Shown piece after piece: positions 1 through 6,246 of a stretch of DNA of 10,211 bases (positions are counted from its first letter, which is position 1; each line of letters starts with the position of its first letter). A model generated the notes under the pieces. It did no database searches and was not told the DNA's origin. It saw nothing but the letters and a program-made list of their open reading frames with translations. Made by a program: the position numbers and the translations under genes. Source of the stretch: a bacterium UBA7470 (lineage in GTDB: Bacteria > Pseudomonadota > Gammaproteobacteria > Burkholderiales > Burkholderiaceae_C); assembly GCA_002479815.1 (NCBI GenBank), contig DLPA01000198.1, positions 1 to 10,211 on the forward strand. The letters run 5' to 3'.

Positions 1-308
1 GGCAACAAGGCCGGATCCGCCGCATTCACCGCCACCATCACCCCCGACACGCCCAACAAAAACGGATCAGGCGCGAGCGCACCCGCCACGCATTGCGGCG
101 ACGTGCCCAAGACCTCAACCGCTTTAGAGCCCTCCATCGTCAAGGTGAGCGTCACATTCGCATAGTCTTTGGCACAGTTCCACGCATCCGTCACTGCGCC
201 CTTCCAATCGGCATGGGCAGGCGCTGCGACAGTCAACGCCCCCACCAAGCACCCCATCGCCAGCGCGCGAGCGTAGGCGTTGTGACGTTTCAAATGCTGC
301 TTTGGCAT
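1..308 (-). CDS. Exported protein of unknown function, N-terminal part (runs off the left edge)
   Basis: This is an open reading frame of 102 codons with no stop before the window edge, so the C-terminus is missing. The ATG at 308 is preceded on the minus strand by GGAGG with a 5-nt spacer, a strong ribosome binding site that fixes the start. The protein begins with a basic segment (MPKQHLKRHNAYAR), then a hydrophobic stretch at about residues 15-30, and an AHA-D signal peptidase I-type cleavage site near residues 31-34. The mature part starts DWKGAV and has two cysteines, C45 and C73, which could form a disulfide in the periplasm. I do not recognise the family. A lipoprotein is less likely, because the residues before C20 (AMG) do not make a normal lipobox. 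It is transcribed away from pimC. Export is well supported by the sequence; function is unknown. Confidence 0.75.
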   Translation of the reverse strand, partial: MPKQHLKRHNAYARALAMGCLVGALTVAAPAHADWKGAVTDAWNCAKDYANVTLTLTMEGSKAVEVLGTSPQCVAGALAPDPFLLGVSGVMVAVNAADPALL

Positions 309-520
309 AAAAACCTCCATCAATATCCAGACATCCTAGACTTTACTCAAACTGAGGGGTGGATATGTTCAGGTTCAGGCTCCGCTGGTGAACCGGTACG
401 AGCGGCAGCTTCATGTCCCATGACGGACAGCTTTTTCACGAACGACCGTGCTAAAAATAAGAGTAGTTACGATATTTCATTGCCTTTCACCTCATCAGCC
501 CTCTAGCCTAGGAGACATTC
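309..520. promoter_or_regulatory. Divergent intergenic region with small inverted repeats
   Basis: These 212 bases separate two divergently transcribed genes, so both promoters should lie here, but I see no clean -35/-10 pair on either strand. Two short inverted repeats are visible: GGTTC at 372-376 with GAACC at 390-394, and TGTCC at 414-418 with GGACA at 425-429. The region becomes AT-rich at about 440-480, just upstream of pimC. The repeats could be operator half-sites, for example for a TetR-type regulator as is common for acyl-CoA metabolism genes, but that is a guess. The pimC ribosome binding site AGGAGA is at 510-515. An open frame across 93-506 on the plus strand has no ribosome binding site and overlaps the exported-protein gene, so I do not count it. 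Confidence 0.35.
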
Positions 521-1723
521 ATGGATTTGGCTTTCACGCCCGAAGAACAACAATTCCGCGAGGAGGTACGCGCTTGGGTGCGCGAGCATCTGCCTGCCGA
601 CATTGCCCACAAAGTCCACCACAGCTTCCGCCTCTCGCGGGATGATTTGCAGCGTTGGGCCAAAATTTTGGGCGCGAAAGGTTGGCTGGGCGCGGGTTGG
701 CCCAAGCAGTTTGGCGGCCCCGGCTGGAACGCCATCCAAAAACACCTGTTTGAAGAAGAATGCGCCTTGGCGGGTGCGCCGCGCGTCGTGCCCTTTGGCC
801 CGGTGATGGTCGCCCCCGTCATCATGGCCTTTGGCAGCCCCGAACAACACCGCCGCTTTTTGCCCGGCATTGCCAGTGGTGACGTGTGGTGGAGCCAAGG
901 CTACAGCGAACCCGGCTCAGGCTCCGATCTTGCCAGCGTGAAATGCCGCGCCGAGCGCGTGGGCGACAAGTACATCGTCAACGGCCAAAAAACATGGACG
1001 ACCTTGGGTCAGTACGGCGAGTGGATTTTCTGTTTGGTACGCACCGACAGCAGCGGCAAGCCCCAAACCGGCATCAGCTTCTTGCTCATCGACATGAAAT
1101 CCCCCGGCGTGACCGTGCGCCCCATCAAACTGTTGGATGGGGAATGCGAGGTCAACGAAGTGTGGTTCGACAACGTAGAAGTACCCGCTGACAACCTCGT
1201 CGGCGAAGAAAACAAGGGCTGGAATTACGCCAAATACCTGCTCGCCCACGAGCGCACCAACATCGCCGATGTCAACCGCGCCAAGCGCGAGCTGGAGCGC
1301 CTCAAACGCATCGCCAAAGCCGAAGGGTTGTGGGACGACTGGCGCTTCCGCGACCAAATCGCGCTCTTGGAAGTGGACATCGTGGCGCTGGAAATGCTGG
1401 TGCTGCGCGTGCTCTCGGCAGAGAAAAGCGGCAAACCCTCGCTGGACTTGGCGGGGCTGTTGAAAATTCGTGGCAGCGAAATCCAACAGCGGTACAGCGA
1501 ATTGATGATGCTAGCTGCGGGGCCGTACAGCCTGCCCTCTATTTTTGATGCGATGGAAGCGGGCTGGCAAGGCGATGCGGCGATGGGCTTGTCTGAATTT
1601 CCGGGGGGCAACATCGCCCACGCGCCTTTGGCCTCGACCTACTTCAATATGCGTAAAACCACCATTTATGGCGGCAGCAACGAAGTGCAGCGCAACATCG
1701 TCGCCCAAACGGTATTGGGTTAA
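521..1723 (+). CDS. pimC: Pimeloyl-CoA dehydrogenase, large subunit (acyl-CoA dehydrogenase family)
   Basis: This 400-residue flavoprotein should introduce the alpha-beta double bond into pimeloyl-CoA or another dicarboxylyl- or acyl-CoA, the first step of beta-oxidation in the cytoplasm, passing electrons to electron-transfer flavoprotein. The first acyl-CoA dehydrogenase signature is at 127-139 (GYSEPGSGSDLAS), followed by NGQKTWTT at 154-161. The C-terminal flavin signature is at 383-393 (YGGSNEVQRNI). It closely resembles remembered PimC sequences (start MDLxF, LxGAKGW-type segment, WWSQGYSEPGSGSD, VGEENKGW, KIRGSEIQQ). The glutamate that is the base in medium-chain enzymes (YEGT) is glycine here (G384). 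E244 in LAHER sits where isovaleryl-CoA dehydrogenase has its base, and is the likely replacement. AGGAGA at 510-515 with a 5-nt spacer supports the start. It is followed after 38 bases by pimD. The family is certain; the exact substrate is inferred. Confidence 0.88.
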   Translation: MDLAFTPEEQQFREEVRAWVREHLPADIAHKVHHSFRLSRDDLQRWAKILGAKGWLGAGWPKQFGGPGWNAIQKHLFEEECALAGAPRVVPFGPVMVAPVIMAFGSPEQHRRFLPGIASGDVWWSQGYSEPGSGSDLASVKCRAERVGDKYIVNGQKTWTTLGQYGEWIFCLVRTDSSGKPQTGISFLLIDMKSPGVTVRPIKLLDGECEVNEVWFDNVEVPADNLVGEENKGWNYAKYLLAHERTNIADVNRAKRELERLKRIAKAEGLWDDWRFRDQIALLEVDIVALEMLVLRVLSAEKSGKPSLDLAGLLKIRGSEIQQRYSELMMLAAGPYSLPSIFDAMEAGWQGDAAMGLSEFPGGNIAHAPLASTYFNMRKTTIYGGSNEVQRNIVAQTVLG

Positions 1724-1761
1724 TCCACAACAACGACAAGAAACGACAAGAGGTAAACGCT

Positions 1762-2883
1762 ATGGATTTCGATTTTTCAGACGATCAGCAACAACTGCGC
1801 GAAGCCGTCGCACGCTGGACCGATAAAGCCTACCCCTTTGAACGCCGTCGCCACATCGTGCAAGCAGGCGGGTTTGACCGCGCTGCGTACCAAGAACTGG
1901 CCGAACTGGGTTTGACGGGCCTCCTCATCAGCGCCGATCACGGTGGCATGGACATGGGGCCGGTGGAAATGATGGTCACGCTAGAAGAACTGGGGCGTGG
2001 GCTGGTGCTGGAGCCGCTGGCCCCCTGCTTGGTCGCCTCGCTGGTCTTGGGCCAAGTCGCCCCCGCCGAGGTGCAAGCAACTTGGCTGCCCGCCATCGCC
2101 AGTGGTGACAAGCTGGTGGTCTTGGCCCACCAAGAACGCGCGGCCCGCTACCAACTGGATCGCTGCGCCACCACAGCCACCGCCACCGAAAACGGCTGGT
2201 CGTTGACGGGCGCGAAACACCTCGTTCCGGCGGGCGACTGCGCCGATGCGTGGCTCGTGCCTGCGGTTGTGGATGGTGGTGGCAGCATCGCCCTTTTCTT
2301 GGTCGAAAAAGGCGCAACAGGTTCAAGCTGCGCGGGTTATTTGCTACAAAATGGCGACCGTGGGGCCAACCTCACGCTCCAAGCCACCCCCGCCACCTTG
2401 CTCACCCGCGAGGGCAGCAGCGCCTTGGCATTGGCAGCGGATGCCAGCATCGCCGCCATCGCCGCGCAAGCCGTGGGGGTGATGGACAAATCGCTGGCGG
2501 TGACGGTGGAGTACATGAACACCCGCAAGCAATTCGGCACGACCATCGCCAGCTTCCAAGCCCTGCGCCACCGCGTCGCTGACATGAAAATGCAGCTCGA
2601 ACTCGCCCGCAGCATGAGCTACTACGCCACGCTGAAACTGCAAGCCCCCGAAGCCGAACGCCGCTTGGCCTTGGCCCGCACCAAAGTGCAATTGGGCCAA
2701 TCCATGCGCTTTGTCGGCCAGCAAGCGGTGCAACTGCACGGCGGCATAGGCGTGACCGACGAGTACATCGTCAGCCACTGCTTCAAAGCACTCACGCAAC
2801 TGGAAATGAGCTGGGGCGACACCCTGCACCACCTCGGCCAAGTCAGCGCCCACGTGCAAGACACGGCCGGCGTGTTCGCCTAA
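1762..2883 (+). CDS. pimD: Pimeloyl-CoA dehydrogenase, small subunit (acyl-CoA dehydrogenase family)
   Basis: This 373-residue protein is the expected partner of the large subunit. It starts MDFDFSDDQQQLREAV, as PimD proteins do. The flavin-binding motif RKQFGTTIASFQALRHRVAD is at 255-274 and QLHGGIGVTDEY is at 324-335. It lacks the acyl-CoA dehydrogenase signature with a SEPGSGSD core: the matching stretch near 121-127 reads LAHQERA. It also lacks a carboxylate at both places where a catalytic base is usually found (about S229 and G352 by my alignment). This fits a non-catalytic or FAD-supporting subunit in an alpha2-beta2 enzyme. The ATG at 1762 follows AGAGGT (1749-1754) by 7 nt. The 38-base gap after pimC holds a tandem 10-bp repeat, AACGACAAGA at 1732-1741 and 1742-1751. 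No pimA, pimB, pimE or pimF follows; the next gene is on the opposite strand. Confidence 0.85.
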   Translation: MDFDFSDDQQQLREAVARWTDKAYPFERRRHIVQAGGFDRAAYQELAELGLTGLLISADHGGMDMGPVEMMVTLEELGRGLVLEPLAPCLVASLVLGQVAPAEVQATWLPAIASGDKLVVLAHQERAARYQLDRCATTATATENGWSLTGAKHLVPAGDCADAWLVPAVVDGGGSIALFLVEKGATGSSCAGYLLQNGDRGANLTLQATPATLLTREGSSALALAADASIAAIAAQAVGVMDKSLAVTVEYMNTRKQFGTTIASFQALRHRVADMKMQLELARSMSYYATLKLQAPEAERRLALARTKVQLGQSMRFVGQQAVQLHGGIGVTDEYIVSHCFKALTQLEMSWGDTLHHLGQVSAHVQDTAGVFA

Positions 2884-2893
2884 GCAAAAACCA

Positions 2894-2920
2894 TAGTAAA
2901 AAAAGTGAGCTGCTCACGCA
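2894..2920 (+). repeat. Left copy of an inverted 27-bp intergenic repeat
   Basis: This stretch (TAG, an A-run, then GTGAGCTGCTCACGCA) matches the reverse complement of 3097-3123 at 23 of 27 positions, counted by eye. It contains its own short palindrome, GTGAGC-T-GCTCAC at 2905-2917. It starts 10 bases after the pimD stop codon. The core AGCTGCT-ACGCA resembles intergenic repeats that I recall from Comamonadaceae genomes, but I could not check that. Confidence 0.6.
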
Positions 2921-2962
2921 AGTATGACGTAATTTTCAACCGATATAGAACTTAAAAACAGC

Positions 2963-2982
2963 CTATTTTCTTTAAAAAATAG
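2963..2982. terminator. Weak AT-rich stem, possible terminator for pimD
   Basis: CTATTTT at 2963-2969 pairs with AAAATAG at 2976-2982 across a 6-nt loop. On the plus strand it is followed by CC and four T, so it could end the pimCD transcript. On the minus strand it would lie downstream of the stronger stem at 3000-3028, followed by GCTG and five T. The stem has only one G-C pair in seven, so its strength is doubtful. Confidence 0.25.
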
Positions 2983-2995
2983 CCTTTTGAACGAG

Positions 2996-3028
2996 AAAAA
3001 ACCCGTTTTTCAGGCTGAAAAACGGGTT
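2996..3028 (-). terminator. Intrinsic terminator after trhP
   Basis: A perfect 12-bp inverted repeat pairs AACCCGTTTTTC at 3000-3011 with GAAAAACGGGTT at 3017-3028 across a 5-nt loop. Read on the minus strand, the stem runs directly into a run of T (complement of A 2996-3001), the normal form of a Rho-independent terminator. It lies about 120 bases past the trhP stop. On the plus strand a T7 run follows only after seven bases (3036-3042), so it may act in both directions, but less well for pimCD. Confidence 0.8.
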
Positions 3029-3096
3029 CGAGGCGTTTTTTTGGAGATTTTTAGGACGTTTTTAAGTATAAAAATGGCCAAATACTCGGTATTCCC

Positions 3097-3123
3097 TGCG
3101 TAAGCAGCTCATATTTTTTGCTA
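3097..3123 (-). repeat. Right copy of an inverted 27-bp intergenic repeat
   Basis: Read on the minus strand this is TAGC, six A, TATGAGCTGCTTACGCA, matching 2894-2920 with four mismatches. The two copies face each other and enclose the terminator stem, giving a 230-bp unit (2894-3123) that nearly fills the convergent intergenic region. It ends 26 bases before the trhP stop codon. No open reading frame or transposase lies between the copies. Confidence 0.6.
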
Positions 3124-3149
3124 CATTTTTATTTATATATCGTCTGTGG

Positions 3150-4589
3150 TCAGGCGGGCGCCAGCATACGCGCCAGCATCGCGCCTTCTGCGGCTGGGGC
3201 GGCACTGGCTGGGTCGTGGGCATCGCTGGGCAAGGCCACCCACACGCGCAAGGGGCTGCCTGAGGCGACTGCCACGGGTTGGCCCTGCACGTCGCGCATG
3301 GCTTGGAGTTGGAAGGTGTGGTTGCCTTGGGGGCGCACCAGCTCCAGCGTGTCGCCCACGGCGAAGCGGTTTTTGGTTTCGACTTGTACCCAAGCGGCAT
3401 CCAGCCCAAGCGCGTCCGCGCCGTCTTGACCGAGAACCTCGGCCACGAACTGGCTGCGCTGCGACACGGAGTAGCCTGTGGTGTAGTTTTGGTACTGCTG
3501 CATGGATTGCGGCTCCAAGAGTCCGGCGGTGTAGCCACGGTTCGCCAAGCCTTCGAGTTGTTGCAGCAGTTCGGGGTTGAAGGGCCGCCCAGCCACTGCG
3601 TCGTCGATGGCACGGCGGTACACCTGCGCGGTACGGGACACGTAGTAGCGGCTTTTGGTGCGGCCTTCGACTTTGAGCGAGTCTATGCCCATCTTGACCA
3701 GCCGACCGACGTGCTCAATTGCCCGCAAGTCCTTGCTGTTCATGATGTAGGTGCTCGGTAAATCTAGGGTGGCATCGACTCCACCATCGTCCCCCATATC
3801 GCCCCAGACTTCATCGCCATCCGCGCCGTTGGACAGCGCCGGCCCCACGTCTGGCTCTACAAATGAGAGCGCCTGTGTGTGGTGGGGTTTGCGGTGGGAG
3901 CCACAACTGCTTGCCGTGGTGCCGCCTGTGCGGGCCACCGCGTCGCCCGTGTTGGGATCGACATCGGCATGGTGGGTTTGATAGGCCCAGCGGCAGGCGT
4001 TGGTACAAGTGCCTTGGTTGGGGTCGCGGCGGTTGAAGTAGCCCGAGAGGTAGCAGCGGCCCGAGTAGGCGATGCACAGTGCGCCGTGGACGAAGACTTC
4101 CAGCTCCATGTCGGGGCATTCGTGGCGGATGATTTCTACCTCGTCCAGACTCAGCTCACGCGAGAGGATGACGCGGCTGACCCCCGCCTTTTGCCAGAAC
4201 TTGACGGCGGCGGCGTTGGTGGTGTTGGCCTGCACCGAGAGATGCACCGCCACTTCAGGCCAGCGTTCCTTCACCTGCATGATGAGGCCCGGGTCGGCCA
4301 TGATGATCGCATCAGGCTTCATCTCGATCAGCGGTGCGATGTCGCGCAGATACGTCCGCACTTTGTCGTTGTGGGCGATGAGGTTGCTGGTGATGAAGAA
4401 TTTGCGGCCTCTCGTATGGGCTTCTTCAATACCTTGCTTCAATTGTTCCAGCTTGAACTCGTTGTTGCGGGCGCGTAGGGAGTAGCGGGGCTGACCCGCA
4501 TAGACGGCATCTGCGCCAAAGTCGTAAGCGGCCCGCATGCGGTCTAGCGTGCCTGCGGGCAAGAGCAATTCGGGGGTTTTGAGGGTCAT
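3150..4589 (-). CDS. trhP: tRNA 5-hydroxyuridine synthesis protein TrhP (YegQ; peptidase family U32)
   Basis: This is a 479-residue member of the U32 'peptidase' family, close to E. coli YegQ/TrhP. In E. coli that protein takes part in prephenate-dependent 5-hydroxylation of uridine 34 in tRNAs, the first step toward cmo5U-type wobble bases. The N-terminus has the family start PELLLPAGT and YAGQPRYSLRARNNEF (30-45). Four conserved cysteines, C172, C179, C195 and C199 (ALCIAYSGRC and GTCTNACRW), are the likely Fe-S ligands. Further family blocks are NSKDLRAIEHV (284-294) and EGRTKSRYYV (308-317). The segment at about 205-279 is Gly/Asp/Thr-rich and poorly conserved. I chose the ATG at 4589 because the family match begins there; an in-frame TTG at 4610 would add seven residues. 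Neither start has a clear ribosome binding site, which fits coupling to ttcA, ending 33 nt upstream. Confidence 0.9.
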   Translation of the reverse strand: MTLKTPELLLPAGTLDRMRAAYDFGADAVYAGQPRYSLRARNNEFKLEQLKQGIEEAHTRGRKFFITSNLIAHNDKVRTYLRDIAPLIEMKPDAIIMADPGLIMQVKERWPEVAVHLSVQANTTNAAAVKFWQKAGVSRVILSRELSLDEVEIIRHECPDMELEVFVHGALCIAYSGRCYLSGYFNRRDPNQGTCTNACRWAYQTHHADVDPNTGDAVARTGGTTASSCGSHRKPHHTQALSFVEPDVGPALSNGADGDEVWGDMGDDGGVDATLDLPSTYIMNSKDLRAIEHVGRLVKMGIDSLKVEGRTKSRYYVSRTAQVYRRAIDDAVAGRPFNPELLQQLEGLANRGYTAGLLEPQSMQQYQNYTTGYSVSQRSQFVAEVLGQDGADALGLDAAWVQVETKNRFAVGDTLELVRPQGNHTFQLQAMRDVQGQPVAVASGSPLRVWVALPSDAHDPASAAPAAEGAMLARMLAPA

Positions 4590-4622
4590 GGGGAGAGTTC
4601 TTTCGTCCAAGATAGGGGCAAC

Positions 4623-5537
4623 TCAGTCCAACACCACGACGGGCAAGTCTGCGCTCGTCATGTGCTTGAAGTCAAAGGCGTGGGTGTCGAGCAAGTGCGA
4701 GGGCATGACGTGCTTCAAGGCCGTGAACATCGACGCAATGCGCTGGGGGTGCTCGGCCTGCCATTCGGCCACCAGCTCTTTCATCTGCTGGCGCTGCAAA
4801 TTGTCTTGGCTGCCGCAGAGGGTGCAGGGGATGATGGGGAATTGCTGCATCTCGGCCCAACGCACCAAATCGGCCTCGGCGACATAGGCCAAGGGGCGGA
4901 TGACGGTGTGCTGGTCTTTGCCCGCTTGAGCGCCGCCCTTGCTCACGCCCTTGGGCGGCATGGCTTGCAGCTTGCCCGCAAAAAAGAAGTTCAGCAAAAA
5001 GGTGTGGAGCATATCGTCGCGGTGGTGGCCGAGGGCGAGTTTGTTGCACCCCAGTTCGGTGGCGACGCGGTGCAAAATGCCACGGCGCAAGCGGCTGCAC
5101 AGGCTGCACTGGGTCTGGCCTTCGGCCAATTGCTGTTTGACCACGCTGTAGGTGTCGCGGGTTTCGATGTGAAACGGAATGCCGCGCTGCGTCAGGTACT
5201 CGGGCAAGACGTGGGCCGGAAAGCCGGGTTGTTTTTGGTCGAGGTTGACGGCCACCAAGTCAAAATCGGGCGTGCCATGCAGCTTGCGCCAACGCAGCAG
5301 CAAGTCCAGCAGGCCGTGGCTGTCTTTGCCGCCAGAAAGGCAGACCATGACTTGATCGCCCGACTCAATCAGGCCAAAGTCGGTGATGGCTTGCCCCATT
5401 TGGCGCAGCAGGCGCTGCTCTAGTTTGCGTGCATCTGGCTCGGGGGGCAAGTTCGGTTTGGGGTTGGGGTCGGTGTGCGATGGGCGAGGGAAGACGGCCA
5501 TCTTCGTCAGAGGAATCTCGATCGGCGTGGTAAGCAT
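4623..5537 (-). CDS. ttcA: tRNA 2-thiocytidine(32) synthetase TtcA
   Basis: TtcA makes 2-thiocytidine at position 32 of the anticodon loop, using ATP to activate the base and an Fe-S cluster to deliver sulfur. This 304-residue protein has the PP-loop ATP pyrophosphatase motif SGGKDS at 68-73. It also has [18 protein letters not shown] (98-115), the paired cysteines C144 and C147 in [17 protein letters not shown] at 171-175, and C238/C241 in [10 protein letters not shown], all in the order seen in E. coli TtcA. Two of the first pair plus one of the second pair usually hold the cluster. The N-terminal 35 or so residues are Pro-rich and not typical of the core. An in-frame TAA 10 bases before the ATG at 5537 rules out a longer form. 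No clear ribosome binding site precedes it, and M13 is a possible later start. It sits between msrA (53 nt upstream) and trhP. Confidence 0.95.
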   Translation of the reverse strand: MLTTPIEIPLTKMAVFPRPSHTDPNPKPNLPPEPDARKLEQRLLRQMGQAITDFGLIESGDQVMVCLSGGKDSHGLLDLLLRWRKLHGTPDFDLVAVNLDQKQPGFPAHVLPEYLTQRGIPFHIETRDTYSVVKQQLAEGQTQCSLCSRLRRGILHRVATELGCNKLALGHHRDDMLHTFLLNFFFAGKLQAMPPKGVSKGGAQAGKDQHTVIRPLAYVAEADLVRWAEMQQFPIIPCTLCGSQDNLQRQQMKELVAEWQAEHPQRIASMFTALKHVMPSHLLDTHAFDFKHMTSADLPVVVLD

Positions 5538-5590
5538 CGGCCGATTTTATTGGAGGCGAGCCATCAGGTGCTGAAATCAAAACGCGATGG

Positions 5591-6232
5591 CTATTTTTTC
5601 GCCTCACCCCAGACTTCTTTCACTCGCGCATCACGCCCACACCGCTGACGGTAGTAGCTGTAACGGATGGGATTTTTCTTGTAGTAGTCTTGATGGTAGG
5701 CCTCGGCAAGATAAAACTTGCTGGCGGGTGCCAGTTCGGTGTGAATGGTGTTGAAACGGCCCGACTGCAGCAAGGCATCACGGCTGGCCTGTGCTGACGC
5801 TCGCTCGCTGTCGTTTTGCCAGTAAATGCCGCTGCGGTATTGAGAACCCACATCACAGAATTGTCGGTCTTTCACGGTGGGGTCTATGTGTCGCCAAAAG
5901 TAATCCAGCAGTTGGGCGTAGTTGAGTTTGCTGGGGTCGTAGTACACGCGCACGGCCTCGGTATGCCCCGTCCCGCCCGCACTGACTTGCTCATAAGTCG
6001 GATTGGGCGTATTGCCTGCGGTGTAGCCAGACTCGACTTCCAACACCCCTGGCAGGGCCTCAAAATCGGCTTCAATGCACCAAAAGCACCCTCCTGCAAA
6101 AATGGCTGTGCCCACAGGTGTGCCTTTGGGGGGGAGTTTCGTTTGGGCTACTGCTGTGGTCCACAGCATCAATCCCAACGCAGAGGCAAGGCAGGCTTGC
6201 CGATACAGACGCAGCACGTTTTTTTGTGTCAT
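5591..6232 (-). CDS. msrA: Peptide-methionine (S)-S-oxide reductase MsrA, exported
   Basis: MsrA reduces the S-epimer of methionine sulfoxide in proteins. This 213-residue protein has the catalytic motif GCFWC at 48-52 with nucleophile C49, followed by the family-typical YTAGNTPNPTYEQVSAGGTGHTEAV-type region split around residues 70-94. Additional cysteines are C126 (QFCDVGSQYRSGIY) and C198 near the C-terminus, the likely resolving cysteine. The N-terminus (about 5-29) is basic then hydrophobic and ends AVA-QT, a Sec signal peptide, so the mature enzyme should be periplasmic. I chose ATG at 6232; a GTG directly before it (6235) could add one residue. A weak GGAT lies upstream, and the start is 14 nt after the msrB stop, so translational coupling is likely. 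With msrB it covers both sulfoxide epimers. Confidence 0.93.
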   Translation of the reverse strand: MTQKNVLRLYRQACLASALGLMLWTTAVAQTKLPPKGTPVGTAIFAGGCFWCIEADFEALPGVLEVESGYTAGNTPNPTYEQVSAGGTGHTEAVRVYYDPSKLNYAQLLDYFWRHIDPTVKDRQFCDVGSQYRSGIYWQNDSERASAQASRDALLQSGRFNTIHTELAPASKFYLAEAYHQDYYKKNPIRYSYYRQRCGRDARVKEVWGEAKK

Positions 6233-6246
6233 CACCGTACATCCAA

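Noticed and set aside
93..506. Open frame of 137 codons on the plus strand
   Set aside because: It overlaps the well-supported exported-protein gene on the other strand, has no ribosome binding site, and its protein is rich in Arg/His/Pro as expected of an antisense shadow.
917..1486. 189-codon open frame on the minus strand
   Set aside because: It is antisense to pimC, with no start signal and no recognisable family.
1732..1751. Tandem 10-bp repeat AACGACAAGA before pimD
   Set aside because: Only two units, directly at the ribosome binding site; more likely a small slippage duplication than a regulatory array.
2344..2859. 171-codon open frame on the minus strand
   Set aside because: It is antisense to pimD and has shadow-like composition.
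3879..4478. 199-codon open frame on the plus strand
   Set aside because: It is antisense to trhP, whose family motifs are intact.
4590..4610. TTG start giving a seven-residue longer TrhP
   Set aside because: No ribosome binding site supports it and the family match begins at the ATG at 4589.
4662..5423. 253-codon open frame on the plus strand
   Set aside because: It lies wholly antisense to ttcA, which has all its catalytic motifs. The frame is open because of the codon bias of ttcA and its protein resembles no family.
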